From Ancylostoma caninum (lineage: Eukaryota; Nematoda; Chromadorea; Rhabditida; Ancylostomatidae), in contig JBAJFG010000086.1 of the NCBI GenBank assembly GCA_037903475.1, positions 744,001 to 808,000 of the forward strand: 64,000 nt of DNA. Reading direction: 5' to 3'. Below, in pieces: positions 10,640 through 21,316 of the stretch. Below the pieces are notes generated by a model. It was not told where the DNA came from and ran no database searches. It was given only the letters and a program-made list of their open reading frames with translations. Every line of letters starts with the position of its first letter. The stretch's first letter is position 1. The position numbers and the translations under genes were made by a program.

Positions 10640-11021
10640 GGATCTGCTAATGGTGGGAGACGCAGGCCGCAAATGTTGGTTTGGCAGCCTGGTTTTGCTT
10701 GGTTATGCGCTCATGAATCCTAGCCTCGGAAAACCTCAGCAGGACGTGCGTCCATTTTCTCTATTTTCAGAATATCACAAACGCTACCCTCAAGATCAGG
10801 AGCACGGTCAAGAAGCCGCATGTTTTCCGCTGGTTTTCCAAGGCCGCTTATCACTATGCCACGGGCATGCTTGTCCAACTCGCCGAGCTCCTTGAAGTCC
10901 TTTGAAATCTTAGATGATAGTGCAACTAGCAGATTCTGGATGTCAGGGTCCTTGTTTTGCGTTCAATAATCATCCTCAAGAGCTCAGAAGCAGATAGTGA
11001 ACTAGAGTCGACATCTGACAT
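10640..11021 (-). pseudogene. LINE ORF1-like fragment
   Basis: On the minus strand an ATG at 11019-11021 opens MSDVDSSSLSASELLRMIIE. After a frameshift the reading continues ALSSKISKDFKELGELDKHA, GIVISGLGKPAENMRLLDRA and PDLEGSVCDILKI. This resembles ORF1 of nematode CR1-like LINEs and stands 5' of the endonuclease remnant of the B-unit LINE. It is broken by the frameshift and by the inverted-repeat edge at about 10653. Confidence 0.6.
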
Positions 11022-11164
11022 ATTTTGACCACTAGTATTTCTTTTCTGCTCGAGGTTTCACCAGAAGGCGAAGAATCATTTACAGACGAAATTCCTTACC
11101 TCTTTGTGACGCGAGTGCCTTTAGTTAGCATGACGGTACGGTGTGATCTACCGGTCAATATTGA

Positions 11165-11480
11165 GGGGAAGCAGAACCTGAAGCAACTTTGTAAACTCCT
11201 CCAGTCGCCGACAAAATGCATCCAAATTTGCCTTCTTTCCCCATCTAAAATGGGTAAAATAAGGAATAAGCAGTTTTATAAACGCTGTCATTTTAAGGAA
11301 AGCTGAGCTCTTGCCTTCCGTATTTCATCTTTCCATCCGTTTACAATCGTTTTCACGTTGAAATTTTTAGTACTCAAAATTTTGTGCTTGATAGAAAACA
11401 ACATTCCTTCCTATCTGGTGGGTAGGTCTGAGGGTCTCACAAACTCTTGAACACGCTGTTTCATCTCGTCTGATCAGGTG
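11165..11480 (-). pseudogene. Copy E: decayed 3' part of the CAP-like gene
   Basis: Lies in the spacer between the two inverted arms. The minus strand retains diverged exon 3 (around 11380-11470, with an insertion and a lost GT donor), exon 4 (NVKTIVNGWKDEIRK-like, around 11310-11372, GC donor kept) and exon 5 (KFGCILSATGGVYKVA, around 11170-11252). The last conserved cysteine is lost. Exons 1-2 were not found. Confidence 0.75.
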
Positions 11481-11699
11481 TGCTTTAAAAAATTTTGTGG
11501 AATACCTTTATCATTACCACTTTGCAGATTATTTTACAGCATTCTCCAATCAGCAATCTTTATATCAAACACTAGCTGCCGTACCCGGCTTCGCTCCGGT
11601 GTTTTTCACATTCGTATTCAGCGTATTGAGGTCCCACCATTAGCAGATCCCAGCAATGGCGATTTTTAAATAGCGAGACCTAAACCACGCCCGCATTTG

Positions 11700-13297
11700 G
11701 GCGATTTTGGCCATTTTCACTTCTCTCCCTAACATACATTTGTTTTGCTTGAGTTTTTTTTTCTATTGCTTCTCTCTCTCAGCTTGTAGCACAACCCACT
11801 CACGGTAATAATAATCTCGATTTAGTTCTAACTTCTCGCCCTATTGTCTCTAATGTATCCGTCCTCCCTCCCTTCGCTACCTCAGAGTATGCTGTCTTAG
11901 GTTTCGCTTTTAAACTCGAGCACTCTATCTTATTTCTTCTCCCTTAACCTAACTATGTTGATGTTAACTACCGTGCCATGAATGACTGCTTCTCTAATAT
12001 AAACTGGTTCGCACTGTTTGAAAACCATTCCACCACATCTGACGCATATCGTGGTTTTTGTAAAACGGTGTATGGTGTGCTAGCACGACTTGTTCCATTT
12101 ACTTTCCAACGTCCCTCCCACACGTATTTTTCGCCTGGATAGTGATCCCTTATCTTCTCCTATCTACAAAATAGAAGTCTGCTTTGACATTATTTATCAT
12201 CTGAGAAAATAATTGGCTCACAAAGAGCGGCGGCTGGCATCCTCCCCCTCATTGAAGCATTTATTCCTATACATTCATCAGAAGCTAAAATCTAACATAC
12301 GATTACCTACCCTGTTTGATTTGTCTCGTACTCCACGCGTTAAGACCAACAAAAATCAGATGCCCTTGCCGGGTCCTTTCGCCTCTCTTATTTCTCATTT
12401 ACACTCTCAATCTTCCATGCCTACTCAAAACTTTCTCAGAGATCAGAGTTCAGATGTCCGCCGACGATATAGGAAATTATGGAATCTATTCAAATACGAA
12501 CTCTAGTGAAGTGTACAATGCGTTAAGCACATTTCTCTTAAAGGTGGTTGAATGGGCTTCGCTTTGGGAGTTGCCAATTAATCTTGACAAATGCTTCGTC
12601 ATGCACTTAGAACCTGGGACCACTCATACCTATTACATCGGTGGTACTACCCTTCAACCTTGTGAATCACCTAAAGACATCTTCGTCTTTGTTGACCCGA
12701 ACTTGAAATTCTCTGATCACATGCAGTATGTCACAAAACCGGCCTATGCCGTTATGTTCACGGTTTTTCGGAATGTCTACATTAATGGTGCAAATGTGTT
12801 GAAACGTTTATACTGTGACTATGTATCTTCCTCATTTTGGATATTGTTGTGAAGCTTGGAATTCTAATCTCAGGGAAGATGTGGAAAGATTGAAGCGAGT
12901 GGAGAAAACATACACAAGGCTTCTATTTCATCGTACTTCCAGTAGTCCCACTAGTTTAGCAACGCTTTCCGACACACTCAAACTTCTAGGAATGCATTCT
13001 TTGAAGTATAGGTGCGTGCTTGCCAACTCAGTTTTCTACTTTTGTGCACTACGTAAGGAGATGAATTTGCGAGCGAGCGAGTAATTACTGAATATCCAAG
13101 CTTACTTCGGCATGCTGTGGTGGGTTTAATCTGCATTACCTCAGAATCTACAAATCACCCCTTAGCCAAATGTTCAACTCCTTCTTCTGTCGTACAGCCA
13201 GGTGGTTCCAAAAGCTACCGCCTTAAATTCTGGAAGTAGCAACAGTAGTTCCTTCAAAAATGACCTAAAAATTCCAAAATTTATATGGTGAGGAGTT
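11700..13297 (+). pseudogene. LINE-2nd, copy in the C unit (internally deleted)
   Basis: Plus-strand twin of the B-unit LINE. Endonuclease C-terminal part is near 11755-11935, the linker at 12213-12506, the RT/thumb at 12316-12852 (here motif C reads SADD rather than FADD), and the C-terminal part with FGYCCEAWNSNLREDVERL at 12815-13084. The 3' tail runs to about 13297, where it abuts the flank of gene C. It has the same internal deletion as the B copy and is non-functional. Confidence 0.85.
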
Positions 13298-13736
13298 TCT
13301 GTGTCGGTGCGAACGAATGACGAATGCTGAGGAAATCTCGAGCGCACGCGAGAATCTGAGCGTTCCCGATAACCGCAGCTTTCCCGTCTGATCACAACCG
13401 TGTAACGGATTTTGTCATGATTTCTGACACGTGGTTTATGAGTGGCTATTAGTGGTCTTTTCCTGTCTGAGCGAAATAACATCACCATTGGAATCGAGGA
13501 GCACTTGGTGAGTTGACTTTGGCTTGGGTTCTCCCAATTATGCAGGAATACGGACAGAACGCACTGGGAGAGGACGCGCTTGTTGGATTAGCTTGTAATT
13601 TGAGAATACCTTGGATCATTTTCAGGCCTCTGGAAACGACGTGAATTCGAAACTTCTGCCAAACGTGTTCTACTAACAACCTTTGTGGCACAAACAACAA
13701 ATATCGATAAGGTGAATGTTTATTCACGGCAGCAAT

Positions 13737-14726
13737 CTACTCGAAAACGCAGGCAACTTTATAAACTCCTGCACTCGTCGACAAATTGCATCCAAATTTG
13801 CTTTTCTTCTCCATCTAAAATGGGTAAATTAAGGAGGAAGCAGTAGTAAAAACGCCGTCATGTTAGAGAAATCTGAGCTCTTGCCTTCTGCAGTTCGTTT
13901 TCCCATCCGTTTACAATCGTTTTCACGTTGAACTTTTCCCTTAAAAGTTTTCAATTGAGTAAGTAGTGCGGGAGGAGGTACTCAAAATTTTACCCTTGAT
14001 AGAAGACGACATTCTTCCCTATCTGGTGGGTAGGTCCTTGTCCTGAGGGTCTCACAAACTCGTAAGCACGCTGTTCCATCTCGCAGGTGTAGGTCTAAAA
14101 ATTAAGTCTAAAAAACATTTTTAAGAGTATTCTACAGCTTTCTCCAATCTGCAACCTTCATATCAAACGCAGATCAGGCTTTTGTCTGTGATTGTTAGGG
14201 CTCTGGCAGGCTTCTATCCGTGATTGTTTGAGCTCTCTCATCACAGTGTTCGCTGATTCAAAGAAAACTTGCCGGGTTCTGAGGTATTTGATTCTTGGTG
14301 ACCATCACGTGTACAGCCAGCATCTCACGGAGGTGATGGAGAGGAATCGGGTTGTCAACCGATTTCTTGCAGTCTGGCACTTTCTGCGATGATGCTTCAG
14401 CAAAGAAAGCGGTCGTGCAAAGATAGAAGGCCTGTCAAAACTACAATTTATTGTAGAGTTGATTATACATATTTTCTTTAACTAATGTAACACAGCAAAG
14501 CGGGGCAGTGTTTATGATCACTAGAAACATGTTTCCCCCTTCAGCGTGCGCACTACACCAAAACGTTCCGGCTCATGAAACGTACAGGACCTAATAACAG
14601 AAACATGGATAACATGAGATGTTCTAGAGGATGTCTTTCGAATCCCGTGTGATTTCTTAAGGATAACATATTGAAGAAACTTACGCCGAAAATCAGTCCG
14701 GTAAAAGGTGTCATTGCGCAGAACAT
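13737..14726 (-). CDS. Gene C: small secreted CAP/SCP-like four-cysteine protein
   Basis: Third intact copy. Exons 14685-14726, 14273-14431, 13994-14094, 13885-13939 and 13737-13814 give 144 residues. It differs from A and B by a few exon-2 substitutions (for example LCTTAFFAEASSQKV for LCSTASFAEASSQAV) and a GTAAGT rather than GTAGGT donor in intron 1. Introns 2 and 4 keep GC donors. All four mature cysteines and the YTCEMEQRA, GKNV, W and FGC...VAC blocks are present. TATA is at 14756-14762 and AATAAA (minus) at 13719-13724. It is convergent with gene B across the LINE pair. Upstream it shares with gene A about 330 bp of flank, then an RTE fragment. Function is as inferred for A. Confidence 0.75.
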
Positions 14727-14755
14727 TTGATGATGAGTTTGCCGTTCCATGCATC

Positions 14756-14762
14756 TTTTATA
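14756..14762 (-). promoter_or_regulatory. TATA box of gene C
   Basis: TATAAAA in the conserved CACATATAAAAGATGCATGG block, about 29 bp before the ATG. Confidence 0.6.
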
Positions 14763-15064
14763 TGTGGTTTGGAGATGAGCACTGGTGATTTAGTTCGTGC
14801 TTGGTTGGTGGATGGAACCATGAACCACAGATTAGTTTACTTTCAACAGCAAATTGAGGCCATGAATCTCGATCTGAACAGTGAATCTCGACCACGTTAG
14901 CACTTGCCAAACCAATGTGCAACCAGATCCAGTGAGTTGGAACAGTTTTTCCGACGGGCTTTGGTTTTTGAAAAACAATGCACACCAATCGCTTTTTGAT
15001 TGGGAATTGCGTGCATCAAAAATTACTTAACAATCAGAGTGCACTAGTGATCAAATCTGATATA

Positions 15065-15790
15065 CGATTATTCTAGCGAGCACCGCCATAACGCCGATGT
15101 TGGAGGTGCATGTGAAAAAGAAGTGGATGGTGTTATGGTGCAGGTGTATCACTTTGACATCGATGAGGTCCGTCTGCTCCTTGCGACGTACGAGGATGTG
15201 GTCGATTTGTGCCGCGCGGCCTCCACTGCGATATGCAACGAAATTTTCATTTTTTTCTCGAAGAACGTGTTCGCAACAGCCAAATCCGCCGCTTCGGCGT
15301 GGACAAGTAACATCGCTCCTTCCTCGTCTCGTATGCCATGGCCTTTTCCGCCGTGCCATTTCTCTTAACTATCCCTAGCGGACCGGACATTTCCATTATA
15401 TGCTCTGCCGATGATTACGGTCGTCTTCATTGAAGCCCTGAAGGAGTTCTTCGAAATTGCGGTCTTCGTGTCACTAGTGCATCCGCATTGTGGGATGTAC
15501 GGAGGAAATCCCTAGGACTTTGTTTTCTGCGGTAATCTTGATGGACATCAGGCGGTCGAAAAAGTGTTGGACGCTGGTGACAAAATCTTGATAGCTTTCA
15601 TTGACGTTGATCCCAACACCATAGCATCCAGAGGTTGCGCTGTGGTGTATGAACTTGTCGATATCGCGTGACTTCGCCTCATTTCACCTCATTTCTTGTC
15701 GACCCTCCACTACTTCGGAGTCGCAGCAAGTTCGCGTCTTCTTCCTGTCCAGGTTTTGATGCTGCCTGATGCTAGCCAAGTCGTGGAGTA
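15065..15790 (-). pseudogene. RTE-like LINE endonuclease remnant
   Basis: The minus strand reads GCYGVGINVNESYQDFVTS, VQHFFDRLMSIKITAENK and, after stops, FVAYRSGGRAAQIDHILVRR then LIDVKVI. These match the AP-endonuclease domain of RTE-clade elements (GVG-I-V near the N-side, QIDYILVRR-x-DVKVV at the C-side). Stop codons interrupt it near 15480-15495 and after the EELLQGF block, and no reverse transcriptase follows because the duplicated gene unit begins immediately downstream. It is a different clade from the two other LINEs here. Confidence 0.75.
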
Positions 15791-15799
15791 CTTCCGCTC

Positions 15800-17240
15800 T
15801 TGCGACTATACTGTAACGGCCGATAGTCCTTGCCTACTTTTCGCAACATCCGGATAGTAGTGGTTAACCGTGTTGCCCCCTGGGGACGACCTGGCCTCAT
15901 TCGAAATCCTTTGAAAAGCACAAGCCATGGTTTTATTTTGAAGCGACATGCTGCTCAAACTTGTCACAAAGTCTTACTCCGAATAGCGAAAAGGGAGAGT
16001 GTTATTTCTATTTCTCTGGAAGTAGAGTCATTTCTTCTTGGTTTACCATGATAACATCGAAGCGCAGTATGCATCTAGTACGCACGTATCTGTTGTTCCT
16101 TACTAATGTCTAGGTGCCGCACCAAAGATTGATAACAAAGTGAAAATTCTTGAGAAATGTTTAGATAAGGCAGCAGAGCAATGTTTCAGTATCGCAGCAT
16201 CTTCATCTCTGTCACACTCAGACGGCATTCCACTTCAGCTCCCGAGTCCAGTCCTCTTCGAACCTCGGCATAGTATATATGTATGTATGACCTGTGGTCT
16301 TGTTAGCCGTATACGAGATTGCCATTGAAATTTTCATTTTGTGTTCGGCGCTCCACTTCCTTGGTGGCCCGCCTACACTCTGCATCTTACAACGTTACGC
16401 ATCCAGAGAATACTCGATACACTTTTAACTTAACTTAATCTCATTGCACCTCACGTGCGCTTAAGAATATATTATCGACATAAATTAGGAAGACACTAGA
16501 ATCATATGAGCTCATTTAAAACATCGTGGAACATCGACCAACAGATGCTAGAAAAGAAGTACAAAAAAGGAACGTATAGCTAAAATCAGCAAAGCCCCTC
16601 CAAGACTTTAGATGATAGAATTCGAGCCAGCCCCTAGCCGACTAACCCAAAGGTAGGAACTCGCCTCCCTGTCCTCCTCCCCAGCAAAAAAGGAAAAGCA
16701 GAGACCACTCCAATAAATAAGGAATCAAATAAGGATATTTCAGCGGGAGAAGTAGGCGAGCAGCTTTGACTTGAAACGGTTTGGGGTCTCATTTTCGCAC
16801 AGCACTTCTTCCATCGAGCCAGTTCAACCATGAAGCGTTGACGACAACGACAACTTTGTGGGATAAGCTAAGATCAGCTGAGAGTGTTGGGTCGGAATAC
16901 TCTGGTTCTAAGAAGATCGTCGCTCTCAACCTTAAGCGATGGGAGGGCGCAATGTATGTGCAAAATTTCAGAATCCACGAATTGTAGCTTTGACTGGAGT
17001 GCTGAGCAGACTGATTTGGAGACAGGTAGACATATTCCATCTTCCTGTATCAGTACCTTGTGGAAATGCTCGTGAGCGGAAATGCATAACAGATTTGATT
17101 ATCGGTGCATTCCAGTGCTGACTGTTCATCCGCAATTCTCGACCAAATGATTAGTGTGCACAGTTTCTCAATAATCAAAACATTTCGGTGGACAAAAAAA
17201 AAACCCTGGACCTGGTTGCACATGTGGCAAGTTAGAGAGT
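15800..17240. other. Intergenic, nothing recognised
   Basis: No exon with convincing splice sites or protein motif was found on either strand. Open frames are short and overlap one another. Confidence 0.45.
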
Positions 17241-17412
17241 GCTCACGTGATCAAGCCTCACTACCATGGCCTAAATCTCGCCTTAATTTGCTGTTGAAAC
17301 AATTTAATCTGTGATGCATGGTTCTCTCCACCAGCCAAGCAAGAACTAAATTACCAGTATTCAGCTCCAAACCACATATAAAAGATGCATGAAAAGGCAA
17401 ACTCATCATCAA

Positions 17413-18121
17413 ATGTTCTGCGCAATGACACCTCTTACCGGACCGATTGTTTGCGTAGGTTTTTTCTATACGTTATTCTTAAGAAATCACATGGGATCCC
17501 AAGGTTCTCCGACCAGAACATCCCATGTTATCCATGTTTCTGTTATTAGATCGTGTACTTTTTGTGAGCCGGAACCTTTGCGTGTAACCCGCACGAAAAT
17601 CGAGTAGAAATGGACCTAGCAATTTTGAATACTCCCTTGCTTTGTTATGGAGCATTAGTGGGGAAACGTATACTCAAGTCTATAAAAATTGTAGTTTTGA
17701 CAGGCCTTCTATCTTTGCTCAACCGCTTTCTTTGCTGAAGCATCATCGCAGAAAGTGCCAGACTGTAAGAAATCGGTTGATAACCCGATGCCTCTCCATC
17801 ATCTCCGCGAGATGCTGGCTGTACACGTGATGGTCACCAAGAATCAAACACCTCAGGACCCGGCAAGTTTTCTTTTAATCAGAAAACACTGCTATGCTAG
17901 AGCTCTAAAAATCGCGGATGGAAGCCTGATCTATGTTTGATACAAAGATTGCAGATAAGAGAAAGCTGTAAAATATTCTTTAACATATGTAATGATGAAG
18001 GTATTCCACAAAATTTTTAGACGTACCCCTGCGAGGTGGAACAACGTGCTCACGAGTTTGTGTGACCCTCAGGGCAAAGACCTACCTACCAGATAGGAAA
18101 GAATGTTGTGTTCTATCAAGG
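17413..18121 (+). pseudogene. Copy D: CAP-like gene with nonsense codon and lost 3' exons
   Basis: TATA is at 17377-17383. Exon 1 (17413-17454), exon 2 (17704-17862) and exon 3 (18021-18121) keep the family lengths of 42, 159 and 101 bp and in-phase splice sites, including a GC donor after exon 2. Exon 3 reads TYPCEVEQRAHEFV and then TGA (18063-18065), where the intact genes have AGA. Past 18121 the sequence diverges and exons 4-5 are gone. Divergence from A-C is visibly greater than among A-C, so this is an older copy. Confidence 0.8.
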
Positions 18122-18879
18122 GTAAAATTTTGCGTACCTTTCAGTACTGGTATCTCAGTTGGAAAACTTCTTGAAGCTTCCAGTTTAGTAAATCAGGATA
18201 GGCTAAAGTGAAAGCTAATTAGGGACTGGTTAAGTGTTTAAGCCTCATTATGGAGCCCTGATGATTCTGATTACCAATCAAGCTGATGTTAGCGTACATC
18301 GTTCCAGTGCGCATAAAGGGAGCATGAAAACACGATCACATCGTCGTTTTCTGAAATGTGACGTCTCTCACCTCCCCAAGAGCTTGCGTGAATCGGTTCC
18401 CTCGATATATTACTTTCACTAAAATTTGGGATTTCCATGGATTTTGGTGGCAGCCCTCCAAAATTTTCTACGTCACTCCTGTTCGTGTCACATCACAGTA
18501 CATGTCTCATCTTCGCACAACCTCTTAACTAAACGTAGGTACATGTCAGAAATGACCCAACCCTTGTTCAGCTCTTTTTCATCGACATTCCGTTCCCAAC
18601 TAAGCAGATGTGGTCTCTTTGCTACAGCGAAATATGTGGCGTATGGGGATTTTCGCTTCAGAAGCCAGCTTTGCCCCTTATGGACGTGTACATAAAGAGC
18701 TGCATATCCTAAGCAAAAGTAAACTTCATTTATAGTCACTGCACTGGTATTCAACACGTTTTTTTTAATTTCTTTGAGCATAAGCATGACTTAAAGTGTA
18801 TTTTCCGAGTTCTTTAGGGAGTTCCCAACATTTTTGAACTCTTACAAAATCTACAAGAGCAGTTCTATAGAATAAATCT

Positions 18880-19538
18880 TCAGGCCTTCTATCTCTGGGA
18901 ATAGCTTGTATTGATGCATCAGGAGTAGAAACTGATGCACCAATACAAGCTATTCTCAGATGTACGAGCAACCAAGCGCCTACTCCTGGTCTTCGTAATC
19001 TGCTGTCTGGCAAAGTGATTGCTGTCAAAGGACAATCTCAGGGCTCGGCAAGTTCTTGTTTCATTACTAGTCTAACACTAATAGTTAGCCCAAATGTGAA
19101 GGTCGTTTTCCGTTTAAAGGTTGCAGATTAACAAGAGCTGTGAAATGCCTTTCCATAACGATATCAATGAAATGATTAAAGCAATTCCAGGAATACATCT
19201 GTGATCTGGAAAATCTTGCCTATTAACTAGCGAAAGGTACACTGGCTGCAGCGGAGCAGGAGTCGCTAACATATGTCGGATACGATCGAATTCCCAATCC
19301 CGGTGTGCTTTTTTTACTGGGAACTTTTCAAGCTAACAGTTCAACGTGGACAAAGTTGTTGAATCTTGGAAAGAAGAGCTGTCAAAAGTGAGAGCTATCC
19401 ATGTTCTTCTTATCCCGACATTCACAACCTTATTTTCAGATGAGCAATGAAAACGATTTCGCATTTGCAATCTTTCGGTCACGGATATCGGATACGGTCG
19501 CATGTGTTTTCAAGAAGTCTGCTTCCGTGAATAAATAA
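18880..19538 (+). pseudogene. Copy G: diverged CAP-like pseudogene
   Basis: The plus strand keeps a degenerate exon 2 ending in CTCG|GCAAGT (about 18880-19047). Exon 3 from 19191 reads EYICDLENLAY and then a stop; this CDLE-x-x-A version is the closest in the window to canonical CAP proteins. Exon 4 is 19333-19387 (55 bp; second codon now TAA, then FNVDKVVESWKEELSK; GT donor). Exon 5 is 19440-19538 (DFAF replaces FGC; SDTVACVFKKSASVNK, ending TAA within AATAAATAA). Length conservation of exon 4 and motif order tie it to the family; stop codons make it a pseudogene. Confidence 0.7.
18899..18957. repeat. Short hairpin inside copy G
   Basis: GAATAGCTTGTATTGATGCA and its near-perfect inverse (TGCACCAATACAAGCTATTC) are separated by about 10-15 nt. 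One arm begins in the remnant of exon 2 of copy G. Confidence 0.7.
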
Positions 19539-19559
19539 TCACTATTAATTTCGAAGGAA

Positions 19560-21310
19560 TTGAGCTCAACTTGTTGAGTTTTCCAAATAAAGGTTGCTCT
19601 AATACATTGAAACACATAGGAATGTCTAGAAGATTTGAATGAATCAGATAGGACTTATGTCGAACTGCTTTGACCTGTGAGCCATTGATGGCTGGGGACC
19701 AAGCGGCAGAAGTAATTAAGCAGAACTGTGCTACCTCACTTGTGATTGCGAGTTGATTTGATAAAGTCGGTTGCGGTGATTTGAGCAAGGAATTGTAGTA
19801 AGCGAGTTGATTGCTGCTAATCAGTTGAACAAAGAGACATCCCAAAAAAATTGATTCTCAATGGCACTCCTAATGGAAATAGTTGCGAGAACGAATATTC
19901 CTAATCCGGGAATGTTGCAGAACGATTCCTCATTAGCACACACGCGACTTTTTTTTATGAACAAATGGTGGGTTGGGGCGCGAACACTCAGAGTGAAATC
20001 TGCCAGTGTAATAGTTTGGAGTCACCTTCTTCTGCTCCTGCAGTTTATAGACGTTTCAGCATAGCTAACGAGCATTTATCACTTCCACAACACCATTAGG
20101 CGCGAGAACCCAGTTCGAACCGACCAACCGACGAACAAAACGAATTCAAATGCATGTGAGGGTTGTAGACATTAGTGCTTAATGGAGATCTAATGAAAAC
20201 ATTTCATTTCGTCATTTAGTTCTTCTTTTTTTTTTCAAAGAAAGGAATTTTATTTACTCCCTTCACCGAACTTAGAGATGGGTTTTATATGTAGTACCTG
20301 ATCATGATTTGAACTCTTTGCTCGAAAACTGAATTTTTAGTGCAGTGTAACAACATCTTGAAAATAAGCAATTAGCGTGCACCATTTCTGGAAAAGTATC
20401 TGCGCTACAATTAGGAGAGACTCGATAAAGCGAGACTCTTTCAATTGTATCCCTATATGATTTTGCTGCAACTACTCGATGAATATGTACGGGTGTGTGT
20501 TGGTAACTGAATCCATTTCGAATCCCTTCCAAAAAATCCCTACAAATTATGACGGCGAAAACTATTCTCAACGAGTCCATAGGAAGAATTTGCTGATTCA
20601 AGAGCTGATCTCAATCAATCAATTGGTAGATTGTAGTTGCGGACGTAAAGGGAAGGTCCCGGAGGAGGGTTCTCCTCCTTTTGAGATTCTTTAGGTAAAA
20701 TTTATAAAATTGATGGGAATTTTGTACCAACTTATCTTCAACTCCTTATTTTAATGCTTGTTTTTATTGTATACATAATGTCGAAATCAATATTTTTGGT
20801 AGTTTTGATTTTGGATTTCTTTAACCCGAGTCGCCAATATTTCCGTAGTCTCCCTCCCCCCACCTTAACTACGTGTTTCTGCATTCGCCATTGTTAAGTT
20901 AATAAAGAGAAGCATTCATCATTATTTGGACATTAAGAAATCTCATTTCCGTCATTATCTCCACTGAATTTGTCTGTCTTCATCTCCATAGAAGCTGGCA
21001 CTAGAAATTAATTTCTCAGTGGATCCCTTCGCACGCTTGATTCATGCATCGGCATACTGCTGCATACTGTATTCTGCTCACATTGATAACTCTTTGATTT
21101 GAATGATGACTCAAAAAAAACACAAGATCCCACTGAATAGTCAAAGAATTCAAAAATTGGCGCTGTCACACAGCCGTTGCAGTTCACCCAGAAGATAAAT
21201 TTTCAACGCGTTCCTTTGGGCAACGCTAACGGAATAAACCGTATTTCACTAGCACAGTAGAGTGTCGATTTTAAGAAAATGATATTCTGCAGTGAAAATT
21301 CATTCGCGAG
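19560..21310. other. Intergenic, nothing recognised
   Basis: AT-rich stretches with poly-T runs (20226-20239) and no supported exon. Antisense and short frames at 19510-19845 and 20302-20694 show no domain and no splice support. Confidence 0.45.
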
Positions 21311-21316
21311 AGCATT

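Larger units (their letters stand above)
7440..10653. repeat. Left arm of a >3 kb inverted repeat (gene B + LINE)
   Basis: The segment is inverted relative to about 11632-14870, covering gene B and the LINE against gene C and its LINE. Outer edges of the match are sharp near 10653 and 11632, leaving a spacer of about 980 bp. Only scattered substitutions and short indels were seen by eye. Confidence 0.85.
11632..14870. repeat. Right arm of the >3 kb inverted repeat (LINE + gene C)
   Basis: Reverse complement of about 7440-10653. The junction side begins CCACCATTAGCAGATCCCAG, found inverted at 10632-10651. Confidence 0.85.

Noticed and set aside
15097..15378. Plus-strand frames at 15097-15378
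   Set aside because: Shadows of the minus-strand RTE endonuclease remnant with the QIDHILVRR block.
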